In this document: positions 1-6,333 of the stretch, piece after piece
How the letters are laid out: each line of letters opens with the position of its first letter
Position numbering within the stretch: position 1 is the first letter of the stretch
NCBI GenBank assembly: GCA_021798435.1
Contig: JAJZGN010000035.1
Coordinates: forward strand, 1-12,746
Direction of reading: 5' to 3'
Length of the DNA stretch: 12,746 bases
Origin: a bacterium
GTDB taxonomy: Bacteria > Chloroflexota > Dormibacteria > Aeolococcales > Bog-877
Notes under the pieces: model-generated
What the model saw: only the letters and a program-made list of their open reading frames with translations
Told to the model about the DNA's origin: nothing
The model's database searches: none
Position numbers and translations under genes: made by a program

Positions 1-21
1 CGTCTTCCCCTTGGTGTCGAG

Positions 22-882
22 ATGACCCGAGGTTATCGTGAGCGCGTGACTCCCGGCGAGCTGGTCCGTGCCCTGTACGAGGCCTACCAGGATCGAGACT
101 GGGCGCGCGCTGCCACTTTCCTCCATCCCGAGGTCGTCTTGGACATGCCCGCCACTGCCGAGCGCTTGGAAGGGCGGGACGCGGTGATCGCGTTCCGGCG
201 CTGGTATCCGGAACCGTGGGGAGTTCTCGCGGTGCTGCGCGTACTTGAAGAGCTGGAGGGTGCTGCAGCGGAGATCAGCGTCGTGGACGGGCAGGGCCAG
301 CGCTTTGCCTGCTCGGCCTTCTGGCGCAGCCGGGATGCGCTGCTCATCGAGGGGACCGAGTACTGGATCACCGTCGGGGGTGACACGCCGCCTCCCCACC
401 GCGTCGCGTCGCCCCCGACACGGGGGGCCAGGCGAGCCTGGGGCCACCAAGACGTGCTCGGCAAGATGTCCAAGGCGCTGGCTGACGGCCGTTGGCATTC
501 GCTGCCCGACCTGGCTCGCGAGTTCGACCTCACTCTGGAGCAGGTGGGCTCGCTCGTCACTGAACTGGTGAATTCAGGAGTCGCTCACCAGGGTGCAGAA
601 GGGAGGTCCCGGAACCAGGTCCAGTTGCGAGTGCTGGCTGACCGCCGGGTGCTCCCGATCCTCCAGATGCTCTCGGGCGACATGAGGGATCCGTGGAGGG
701 AGGTGGAGCCAGTAGCTGGACTCACCGTTCAGGAGGCTCTTGAGACGGTGGAAGCCCTCGCGCGCACAGGGGCAGTCCTGGTGGATCGTTCGGCCGCCAA
801 CCGCGTCCTGTTTCGACGGAACGACGAGGACGAGGACTCTCCTCTCGGCCCGCCTCGCGGCAGCTCCGGACGCCTGCCCTGA
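22..882 (+). CDS. NTF2-like (SnoaL-type) domain protein with C-terminal winged-helix-like region
   Basis: The 286-aa product has two parts. Residues about 10-120 look like a SnoaL/NTF2-like alpha+beta cone: an N-terminal helix (ELVRALYEAYQDRDWARA), the HPEVVLDMP strand, the EGRDAVIAFRRWY segment and closing strands ending near EYWITV. Residues about 140-270 hold helix-turn-helix-like segments (WHSLPDLAREFDLTLEQVGS, then LTVQEALETVEALARTGAVLV), suggesting one or two degenerate winged-helix domains that may bind DNA or a protein. SnoaL-like domains are either small-molecule enzymes or ligand sensors; I see no residues that decide between these. The start is ATG at 22 with no clear Shine-Dalgarno; GTG at 46 is an alternative that still keeps the whole NTF2 fold. 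The C-terminus is acidic and then Gly/Pro/Arg-rich. The coding call is firm; the ligand and role are unknown. A ligand-sensing regulator is inference only. Confidence 0.75.
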   Translation: MTRGYRERVTPGELVRALYEAYQDRDWARAATFLHPEVVLDMPATAERLEGRDAVIAFRRWYPEPWGVLAVLRVLEELEGAAAEISVVDGQGQRFACSAFWRSRDALLIEGTEYWITVGGDTPPPHRVASPPTRGARRAWGHQDVLGKMSKALADGRWHSLPDLAREFDLTLEQVGSLVTELVNSGVAHQGAEGRSRNQVQLRVLADRRVLPILQMLSGDMRDPWREVEPVAGLTVQEALETVEALARTGAVLVDRSAANRVLFRRNDEDEDSPLGPPRGSSGRLP

Positions 883-1036
883 GCCGTCCCGCTCATGGAA
901 TCAATGTCGGATCAGTACTGGTCGGGGGGATCCACTCAGCCGGAGCTCAGATCAGCCCTCCTCCACGGGCGTGCGTCGGAAGGGGCCACCAGCATCGGCG
1001 GATGGTCCCTGGTGCCAGGCTCGGGCTGGCGATCAT

Positions 1037-1056
1037 CTCCGGCTGGTGAGCCGGAG
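1037..1056. promoter_or_regulatory. Perfect 8-bp stem, 4-nt loop hairpin upstream of the cupin gene
   Basis: CTCCGGCT (1037-1044) and AGCCGGAG (1049-1056) are perfect inverted repeats around the loop GGTG. The structure lies in the 229-bp gap between the NTF2-like gene and the cupin, ending 55 bp before the cupin start. No T-run follows, so it is not a classical intrinsic terminator. It could be a leader-RNA hairpin, an operator or a Rho-assisted 3' end for the upstream gene. I recognise no known riboswitch consensus around it. Confidence 0.4.
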
Positions 1057-1111
1057 CCACCACCCGAGCAGAATGGGATGAAGTTGACGGCCTGCCATCG
1101 GGAGGGCGCCC

Positions 1112-1477
1112 GTGACCGAGTACCGCATCGAATACCAACCGCTGGTCGGCGTCTTGGAGATGCTTGATGTCCAGGCGGTCATCGACGGCGTCACCGATCC
1201 CTGGTTCAACCAGACCCTGTGCGAGGTGGACGGCACAGCGGTGCGGCTGGGCGTGCTCCAAGGCGAGTTCCACTGGCACCGTCACGAGCAGCAGGACGAG
1301 TTCTTCCTGGTTCTGGAGGGACGAATGCGGATCGAGCTGGAGGGGAGGGAAGCGGCGGATCTTGGGCCGCGCCAGGCGTTCACCGTCCCCAAGGGGGTTC
1401 AGCACCGACCCGTGGTGCCCGAGCGAACCGTGGTGCTGATGCTTGAGCGCACGGGGGTGATCGCCACCGGCGACTGA
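1112..1477 (+). CDS. Small single-domain cupin protein
   Basis: The 121-aa protein has the length of a stand-alone cupin. Motif 1 is seen in WHRHEQQDEFFLVLEGRM, giving the His-x-His, a downstream Glu and the closing Gly of the cupin metal site. Motif 2 is seen in FTVPKGVQHRPV with the Pro-x-Gly and the third His ligand, so the metal-binding 3-His/1-Glu set appears intact. It resembles mannose-6-phosphate-isomerase-like or general cupin_2 proteins; substrate and reaction cannot be read from the sequence. The start is GTG at 1112, preceded by GGGAGGG (1100-1106) with a 5-nt spacer, which is the strongest ribosome site nearby. It is transcribed in the same direction as the NTF2-like gene but 229 bp away, so it is probably a separate transcript. 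Confidence 0.85.
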   Translation: MTEYRIEYQPLVGVLEMLDVQAVIDGVTDPWFNQTLCEVDGTAVRLGVLQGEFHWHRHEQQDEFFLVLEGRMRIELEGREAADLGPRQAFTVPKGVQHRPVVPERTVVLMLERTGVIATGD

Positions 1478-2328
1478 ACCTCGCGCGGGGCGCACCTCGC
1501 ATCAGCGCTCCTTCATGGCCGTTCGGGAGGCGGGGGCTCCACCCTCGGGGGGTGACCCCCGGTGCCCGCTTGGATGGGTCGGACTCGCCCCGGGCGCCGG
1601 CTGGCGATCCTCTCGCCTTGGCGGATGGGCTCGTGCCCGACGGCGAGCACGCGGCCGCTGTCGAAGAGCGGCCTGCGGCTTCGAAACGCCGCTCCGGCTG
1701 AAGATGCCGCTCCAGACGCCACCCGCCCCGGCTACGGCACCGCTGGGCCGGCCATCGAGGGGAACGCCATCTCCCAGAGGTCCCGCCGTTCCGGGGGCAA
1801 GACCGCCATGAGCGCCGCAAGGGCGCTAGGAGCAACCGCCGCTGTTTGTTCGACGTCGCCGAGACCAAGCGCCAGCCATGGGGGCGGGCCAGCCTCGGCA
1901 GATCAGCCCCCTCGATCCCGCCAGCACCCCGCCCTTCGCCCGCGGGCTGGCTGCCGGCGGGGCCCCGAACCCGGAAGAAGAGGCTGCGCTCTCCCGACAG
2001 TGAGCCCGACCGCGACACCACCTCCGCGATCGCCGAGCGGACCGCGGTCCTGCTCCGCGACGCCCGGTCCTTCCAGCGCCGGCTGGACCCCGCGGCGGCG
2101 CCCCCGCTCGCCATCTGCGATCCCAGCCTGCCCCAGAGCGACGTGGCCCGAGAGGCGGCCCAGCAGCTCCTGGTCAGGCTCACCTTCCGGGCGCGGGGTC
2201 AGCAGCGGAGAGCGAAGGGGCCCGGGCACCGGACCCACTCGTCAGGTGGAGCTCAGGCCTGCTGCCCCCAACTCCCTAAACCCCGGCCAGCGGCAAAGCG
2301 TAGGCGTCGGAGTCGGGTCTGCTCGCGG
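1478..2328. other. Gene-poor stretch with possible decayed coding remnants
   Basis: No intact gene can be assigned in these roughly 850 bp. Several long open frames exist on both strands, as expected at this GC content, but none shows a family I recognise. Two short frames look somewhat protein-like. One is GTG 1552 to TGA 1701 (49 codons). The other runs from ATG 1878 to TGA 2003 (41 codons, ending PNPEEEAALSRQ) and seems to continue in another frame to about 2240 with strongly GC3-biased codons (TSAIAERTAVLLRDARSFQ, SDVAREAAQQLLVRL). The switch near 2000 suggests a frameshifted, degraded gene. A G-run/C-run hairpin at 1546-1560 lies 70 bp after the cupin gene and could serve as a weak 3' structure. 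I see no tRNA, rRNA, transposase or CRISPR here. Confidence 0.4.
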
Positions 2329-2703
2329 TCAGCGATCAGGGTCATACGTCAGCTCGAAGACCTTGCCGTCCGGTCCGCGGAAGTGTTGCCAGGCGTACCC
2401 ATTGCTCGCGTGTTCGCGCCCGCCGAGCAGCTCGATTCCGGCCGCCATGAGTTCGGCCGAGGCTTCTTCGATGTCGTCCACGAGGAACCCGGCCACGACC
2501 TCGTTCTCGGAGAACTGCTGGGGCGTTTGGGGCCCAGCGACCCCGAAGACCTCCAACTTGTCCCCGTCCGGGAGCTGGAAGACGACGAAGTCCGGTTGCT
2601 CCAGCACGACTGGCAGCCTCATGACCTCAGCGAAGAACCGGGCCATCTCGCCAGGGGACGAGGTTTTGACCCCGACCCAGCTCACTCCCTTGACGTTCAC
2701 CAC
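2329..2703 (-). CDS. VOC superfamily (glyoxalase/bleomycin-resistance-fold) protein
   Basis: The product is about 124 aa, the size of one VOC module. It starts near KGVSWVGVKTSSPGEMARFF, the first beta strand and helix. A second half follows (ENEVVAGFLVDDIEEASAEL, then AGIELLGGRE) and it closes with WQHFRGPDGKVFELTYDPD, the classic last strands with the conserved Asp-Gly and Glu. Family members are metal-dependent lyases, isomerases or dioxygenases, or bind toxic ligands; the substrate is unknown here. The open frame extends 5' to 3021, but the extra part is Arg/Gly/Ser-rich and not domain-like. GGAGGG (2713-2708) sits 4 nt before GTG 2703 and 7 nt before the next GTG at 2700, so one of these two is the start. 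It is a monocistronic minus-strand gene with gene-poor DNA on both sides. Confidence 0.85.
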   Translation of the reverse strand: MVNVKGVSWVGVKTSSPGEMARFFAEVMRLPVVLEQPDFVVFQLPDGDKLEVFGVAGPQTPQQFSENEVVAGFLVDDIEEASAELMAAGIELLGGREHASNGYAWQHFRGPDGKVFELTYDPDR

Positions 2704-3379
2704 TGGTCCCTCCGCAGAGCACTGCTGAACTCCATTGTGGGTGAGACGCTCCTCGCACGAAGATAGCTGCTTCCCAAAGACCCCGTCCCGCGAGCTGGAA
2801 AAACCTCCCCCGGCGAGGGGCCTGACACCTCCTGTCTGCGCTAGGCACCGAGGGGGACCGGTGGCCGCTCTGCCTCCCTGAAGTGGCCGAGGAGAGCCTC
2901 CCGAACGATCTCCCGCGGGCCCTGGGCGTCGTCCGCCCTTTGACGATCGCCTCGCTGAGCGCCCACGCCCCGTGGGCCCCCTCGGCGGCCTACTCCCCCG
3001 CGGCTGAGATGGATGGAGCACGGGAGGCAGCCGGTTCCGCTGCTCGCTTTCAGAACAAAACCGTCGGGGGCCCGGGAGCCGCCCATGGTCAGCTCGGCCC
3101 GGAGGTGCGAGCCCCCCACCGTGTTCCTGGGTTCGTGGTCGTCCTCCTGCCGCAGACCGAGTACCTCCGTGCGCCCTGGTCGCTGGTCCACTCTGGGCGC
3201 CACTTCACCGGGCCGGCCCCCCGATAGCGGGTCCTCACCTCCTCCGCCAGCCCGTGTCGCTCCCTGGTGCGGATGGGCCCAGCCCCCCCCTGCGGCTCGC
3301 CGGCGGCCGCCCTCGGTGTCATTCCTTGTTGGGGAGTGATCGCCCCAGGGTGCGAGTCTCGCTGCGGCACTGCGGCCCG

Positions 3380-3408
3380 TTGCACCCTCCCCGCGCCGGT
3401 GGTACCAT
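3380..3408 (+). promoter_or_regulatory. Predicted sigma-70-type promoter of dnaA
   Basis: TTGCAC (3380-3385) and TACCAT (3403-3408) are separated by exactly 17 bp, giving 3/6 and 4/6 matches to the housekeeping -35 and -10 consensus with optimal spacing. Transcription would begin near 3415, leaving a leader of about 145 nt before the TTG start of dnaA. It is the best such pair I found in the region upstream of dnaA. Confidence 0.5.
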
Positions 3409-3415
3409 CGGCGCG
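3392..3415. promoter_or_regulatory. 24-bp near-perfect palindrome covering the dnaA -10 box (candidate operator)
   Basis: The half-sites CGCGCCG (3392-3398) and CGGCGCG (3409-3415) flank an inner GGTACC-centred core. Over 24 bp only one pair of positions (3399 and 3408) breaks dyad symmetry. The centre (3403/3404) falls at the first two bases of the predicted -10 hexamer, so a dimeric protein bound here would block RNA polymerase. I recognise no specific regulator consensus. The symmetry is far beyond the small palindromes seen elsewhere in the intergenic DNA. Confidence 0.5.
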
Positions 3416-3481
3416 CGACTGCGGGGGTGGGCCGGACCCGGTCCAAGCTTTCTGTCAACCCAGGGTGCATCTACCCCTCCG

Positions 3482-3506
3482 GTGGATTTTCCACTCCTGT
3501 GCAGAA
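3482..3506. promoter_or_regulatory. Weak DnaA-box-like cluster in the dnaA leader
   Basis: TTTTCCACT (3487-3495) differs from the consensus TTATCCACA at two positions, and TGTGCAGAA (3498-3506) differs from the reverse-complement consensus TGTGGATAA at two. The first lies in a small palindrome, GTGGA-TTT-TCCAC (3482-3494). The sites lie 50-75 bp before the dnaA start, where DnaA autoregulation or origin binding would be expected. None is a perfect box, so binding is uncertain. Confidence 0.35.
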
Positions 3507-3558
3507 GGTGTGAATTGCGCGGTCCTGTCTCGCCCTTCCCGGGACCGGGAAATCGGAG

Positions 3559-4920
3559 TTGAGCCTCTCTCCAGACCAGCTCTGGTCCGCGGCCCAGGAG
3601 GAGCTCCGCTTCCAGGTGAGCCGCCCCGGGTACGAGGCCTGGCTGAAGAACGCCCGGCTGCTCCACTTCGACGAGGGCGGCGCCAGGGCGGTGATCGGGG
3701 TCTCCACCCCCTTGGCTCGGGACTGGGTCAGCGACCGCTACGGGGCGGTGATCCGGGAAACCCTCTCTGCCATCCTGAACCAGGACGTGACTGTCGAGTT
3801 CACAGTCCAGGGGACCCCCGGGTCTGAGCCGCTGCCCCAGGGCCAGCTTTCGGTGCCCCCGCCCGATCCCGGACCGGAGGGCGCCGGGGAGACGGTCCCC
3901 GGACTCAACCCCCGCTACACCTTCAACACCTTCGTGGTGGGCAACACCTCTCTCCTGGCCCACGCCGCCTGCCGGGCGGTGGCGGATTCCCCCAGCCGGG
4001 CCTACAACCCCCTCTTCCTGTACGGAGGGGTGGGGCTGGGAAAGACCCATCTCATGCACGCGGTGGGCCATGCGGTCTGGCAGAGCCACCGCCAGCGGGT
4101 GGCCTACGTGACGTCCGAGAGCTTCATGAACCAGATGATCACGTCGATCCAGGAGAACCGGACCGCGGAGTTCCGCACCCGCTATCGGACAGTCGACGTC
4201 CTGCTCGTCGACGACATCCAGTTCCTGGCAGGCAAGGACCGCACCCAGGAGGAGTTCTTCCACACCTTCAACGCTCTCCAGGAGGTGAACCGCCAGATCG
4301 TCATCACCTCAGACCGTCCTCCCCGGGAGATCCCCACCCTGGAGGAGCGCCTCCGGACTAGGTTCGAGGGCGGTCTCATGGTGGACATCCAGCCCCCGGA
4401 CTTCGAGACCCGGCTGGCGATCCTGCGCAGCAAGCTGAGCCCCGCCCAGGGCTGGCTGAGCGAGGAGGTCCTCTCCTTCATCGCCCACAACATCAAGAAG
4501 AACATCCGGGAGCTGGAGGGCGCCCTGACCCGGGTTCTGGCCCACGCCTCCATCACCGGGCGGGGCAACCCCACCATGGAGGAGGTGGCCGAGATCCTGC
4601 GCGACATCATCCCCACCGCGGACTCCCGCCCCCTCTCCGTGGAGGGAGTCCAGGCGGTGGTGGCCGACTACTACGGGATATCGGTCACCGAGATGACCAG
4701 CAAGCGCCGGGACAAGCACATCGTCTTTCCCCGCCAGATCGCCATGTACCTCATCCGCGAGGAGATCGCCATGAGCCTGCCGGCGATCGGCCAGGCCTTC
4801 GGGGGCCGGGATCACACCACAGTCCTCCACTCCTACGAGAAGATCTCCAACGACGCCAAGGAGGATCCCAAGGTGCTGGAGGACCTCTCCCGCCTTCGCG
4901 ACCTCCTCCGGGGCGGCTGA
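3559..4920 (+). CDS. dnaA: Chromosomal replication initiator protein DnaA
   Basis: DnaA is the AAA+ ATPase that binds DnaA boxes, melts the origin and recruits the helicase. The 453-aa protein has all four domains. Domain I is about 1-85 (LWSAAQEELRFQVSRPGYEAW). Domain II is a short Pro/Gly linker of about 30 residues. Domain III carries Walker A GGVGLGKTH (from residue 156), Walker B LLVDDIQFL (from 215) and the TSDRPP sensor region. Domain IV carries SVTEMTSKRRDKHIVFPRQ and the DnaA-box-reading signature GGRDHTTVLHSYEKI (from 415). All key residues are present. The start is TTG at 3559, as an in-frame TGA at 3511 leaves only an ATT upstream. The GGAG directly abuts the TTG, so the ribosome site is poor. 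It is the first gene of the dnaA-dnaN-recF-dciA block, behind its own promoter and a palindrome. Confidence 0.98.
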   Translation: MSLSPDQLWSAAQEELRFQVSRPGYEAWLKNARLLHFDEGGARAVIGVSTPLARDWVSDRYGAVIRETLSAILNQDVTVEFTVQGTPGSEPLPQGQLSVPPPDPGPEGAGETVPGLNPRYTFNTFVVGNTSLLAHAACRAVADSPSRAYNPLFLYGGVGLGKTHLMHAVGHAVWQSHRQRVAYVTSESFMNQMITSIQENRTAEFRTRYRTVDVLLVDDIQFLAGKDRTQEEFFHTFNALQEVNRQIVITSDRPPREIPTLEERLRTRFEGGLMVDIQPPDFETRLAILRSKLSPAQGWLSEEVLSFIAHNIKKNIRELEGALTRVLAHASITGRGNPTMEEVAEILRDIIPTADSRPLSVEGVQAVVADYYGISVTEMTSKRRDKHIVFPRQIAMYLIREEIAMSLPAIGQAFGGRDHTTVLHSYEKISNDAKEDPKVLEDLSRLRDLLRGG

Positions 4921-4951
4921 TGCCAAGAGCACAGCTTTTCCAGATCCCCTG

Positions 4952-4970
4952 GGGAGCCGAAGCGGCTCCC
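4952..4970 (+). terminator. Strong hairpin after dnaA (8-bp perfect stem, 3-nt loop)
   Basis: GGGAGCCG (4952-4959), loop AAG, and CGGCTCCC (4963-4970) form a perfect stem 32 bp after the dnaA stop. No T-tract follows, so it would be an atypical terminator, an mRNA 3'-stabilising or attenuating structure, or a structured element of the origin. A CCCCGGGG followed by TTTT further downstream (about 5022-5034) is a second, weaker terminator-like spot. Confidence 0.4.
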
Positions 4971-5038
4971 GGTGGAGAGCTGCGGCGGCCTCCCTCGGCG
5001 GTGGAAAGACTGGCCCCCGCCCCGGGGTTTTGCACCGC

Positions 5039-5150
5039 CTGTGCACAGGTCAATCGAAGTGGTCTGAGAGGGGTTTCCCCAGGCTCAACTCCCCTACTAT
5101 GGCTACGTTCCCATAAGGGTCTTTCCCCTTCCGTCCGGGCCTGTGGAGAC
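5039..5150. promoter_or_regulatory. Candidate origin sites in the dnaA-dnaN gap
   Basis: The 265-bp gap between dnaA and dnaN contains the 10-bp palindrome CTGTGCACAG (5039-5048), which resembles a DnaA box on both strands with three mismatches to TTATCCACA. It also has TGTGGAGAC (5142-5150), two mismatches from the reverse-complement consensus. A possible -10 box TACTAT (5095-5100) for dnaN lies between them without a convincing -35. In many bacteria oriC lies in this gap or just upstream of dnaA. There is no clearly AT-rich unwinding element, so the origin call stays tentative. Confidence 0.4.
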
Positions 5151-5185
5151 CCCGGGCCAGAACCCCGATCAAGGAGGACTTTAAG

Positions 5186-6319
5186 TTGAAGTGCACGATC
5201 TCGCCCCAGCAGCTGGGCGCGGGGCTGTCGGCGGTCACCCGAGCCATCTCCAGCCGCAACACCCTGCCCATCCTCAGCAACGTGCTGGTCCAGGCGCGCG
5301 AGGGTGCGATCGAGCTCACCGCCACCAACATCGACCTGACCATCCGCCACACCATGCCCGCTGAGGTCCTGGAGGAGGGGGCGATCACCATCCCCGCCCG
5401 GATCCTCTCGGAGTTCGTCAGCTCCCTTCCCGAGGCTCCCCTGAACTGGGAGCTGGACCCGGTGCACCAGACGGTGCGGTTGCAGTCGGGCCGCTTTGAC
5501 GCCCACATCCGGGGGGTGGACGCCGCGGAATTCCCTCCCCTTCCCGGGGTGTCGGACGGGCAGACCGTGGAGCTTGACCCCCAGGTGCTGCTGTCGGCCA
5601 TCGAGCAGACGGTGGTGGCCGCCAGCGGGGATGAGGGCCGCCCGGTCTACACCGGGGTGCTGGCGGAGATCTCAGGAGCCGACATCACGCTGGTGGCCAC
5701 CGACGGACACCGGCTGGCGGTGCGCCAGCTGAGGACCGCGGATGGGGCCCTCCCCCTGGGGGACAGTCTCTCGGTGATCATCCCGGCCCGGGCCCTCTCG
5801 GAGCTGGCCCGCCTGCTGAAGCCCATCCTCTCCAGCCCGGGGGCCGTGACCCTTTCGGTGGGGGGAACCCGTTCCCAGGTGCGCTTCGACCTCCCGGGGT
5901 ACTCGCTCACCAGCCGGCTGATCGACGGGGTGTACCCCAACTACCAGAAGGTCCTCCCCGAGGGGTCCCAGACCGTGGCCCGGGCCTCCACCGACGAGCT
6001 GCGCCGGACGACCAGGGTCGTGTCCCTCTTCGCCCGCGACGCCGCCAACGTCCTCAAGATCCGCTGCGAGAGCTCCCAGCTGGTGCTCTCCGCCAACACC
6101 AACGAGGTGGGGGACAACGTGGCCTCGTTGGACGCCACCATCGAGGGGGAGAACGTAGGCATCGCCTTCAACGCCCGCTATGTCAGCGACGTCCTCTCCC
6201 TCCTGGACTCTCAGGAGGTGGAGCTGGTGCTCAATGGGACGCTGGCCCCGGGGATGGTGAGGGCTGCCGGGGACGACAGCTACCGCTACGTGATCATGCC
6301 GGTGCGGGTGGCGATCTAG
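5186..6319 (+). CDS. dnaN: DNA polymerase III beta sliding clamp DnaN
   Basis: DnaN is the homodimeric ring that tethers DNA polymerase III to DNA and docks repair and regulatory partners. The 377-aa product has the usual clamp length and three repeated clamp domains. The N-terminus (MKCTISPQQLGAGLSAVTRA, then SSRNTLPILSNVLVQ) and middle LVATDGHRLAVRQL are diagnostic, as is the C-terminal ending YRYVIMPVRVAI, typical of the YxxMPxR(L/V) tail near the partner-binding cleft. The start is TTG at 5186 with a perfect AAGGAGG (5171-5177) and 8-nt spacer, the strongest ribosome site in the operon, fitting the high protein demand. It is followed after 14 nt by recF, so the two are probably co-transcribed. 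Confidence 0.98.
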   Translation: MKCTISPQQLGAGLSAVTRAISSRNTLPILSNVLVQAREGAIELTATNIDLTIRHTMPAEVLEEGAITIPARILSEFVSSLPEAPLNWELDPVHQTVRLQSGRFDAHIRGVDAAEFPPLPGVSDGQTVELDPQVLLSAIEQTVVAASGDEGRPVYTGVLAEISGADITLVATDGHRLAVRQLRTADGALPLGDSLSVIIPARALSELARLLKPILSSPGAVTLSVGGTRSQVRFDLPGYSLTSRLIDGVYPNYQKVLPEGSQTVARASTDELRRTTRVVSLFARDAANVLKIRCESSQLVLSANTNEVGDNVASLDATIEGENVGIAFNARYVSDVLSLLDSQEVELVLNGTLAPGMVRAAGDDSYRYVIMPVRVAI

Positions 6320-6333
6320 GGACGAGCCTCCCC

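Larger units (their letters stand above)
3344..3468. repeat. AGGGTGC motif repeated three times around the dnaA promoter
   Basis: CCCAGGGTGC occurs as an exact 10-bp direct repeat at 3344-3353 and 3459-3468. The reverse complement of its core, GCACCCT, lies at 3382-3388. The first and the inverted copy can form a 7-bp stem (3347-3353 with 3382-3388), and the inverted copy overlaps the -35 box of the proposed dnaA promoter. This arrangement fits binding sites for an unidentified regulator or short iteron-like sites, but chance cannot be excluded at this GC content. Confidence 0.35.
2704..3558. other. Long non-coding stretch upstream of dnaA
   Basis: About 855 bp lie between the divergent VOC and dnaA genes with no gene I can support. 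The position next to dnaA is where many bacteria carry rpmH and rnpA on the other strand; I looked for a basic L34-like peptide and RNase P protein motifs and saw none. On the minus strand a protein-like segment (AWALSEAIVKGRTTPRA) is followed in another frame by REIVREALLGHFREAERPP and a stop at 2841-2843, suggesting a frameshifted gene remnant. The right-hand 220 bp contain the dnaA promoter, palindromes and DnaA-box-like sites listed separately. Confidence 0.45.

Noticed and set aside
1546..1561. G-run/C-run hairpin after the cupin as an intrinsic terminator
   Set aside because: It lies 70 bp beyond the stop and has no T-tract.
1562..2728. Long plus-strand open frame (388 codons)
   Set aside because: It is Ser/Pro/Arg-rich, has no recognisable domain and runs antisense through the well-supported VOC gene; long open frames are expected at this GC content.
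2704..3021. N-terminal extension of the VOC frame
   Set aside because: The extra residues are Arg/Gly/Ser-rich, and a good ribosome site (GGAGGG) lies right before the GTG pair at 2703/2700 where the domain begins.
2704..3558. Structural RNA (RNase P RNA, SRP RNA, tmRNA or tRNA) in the empty region
   Set aside because: I looked for the conserved core strings of these RNAs on both strands and found none.
3319..4263. Minus-strand open frame of 314 codons over the dnaA 5' part
   Set aside because: It is antisense to dnaA, whose motifs are complete; no domain is seen in the antisense product.
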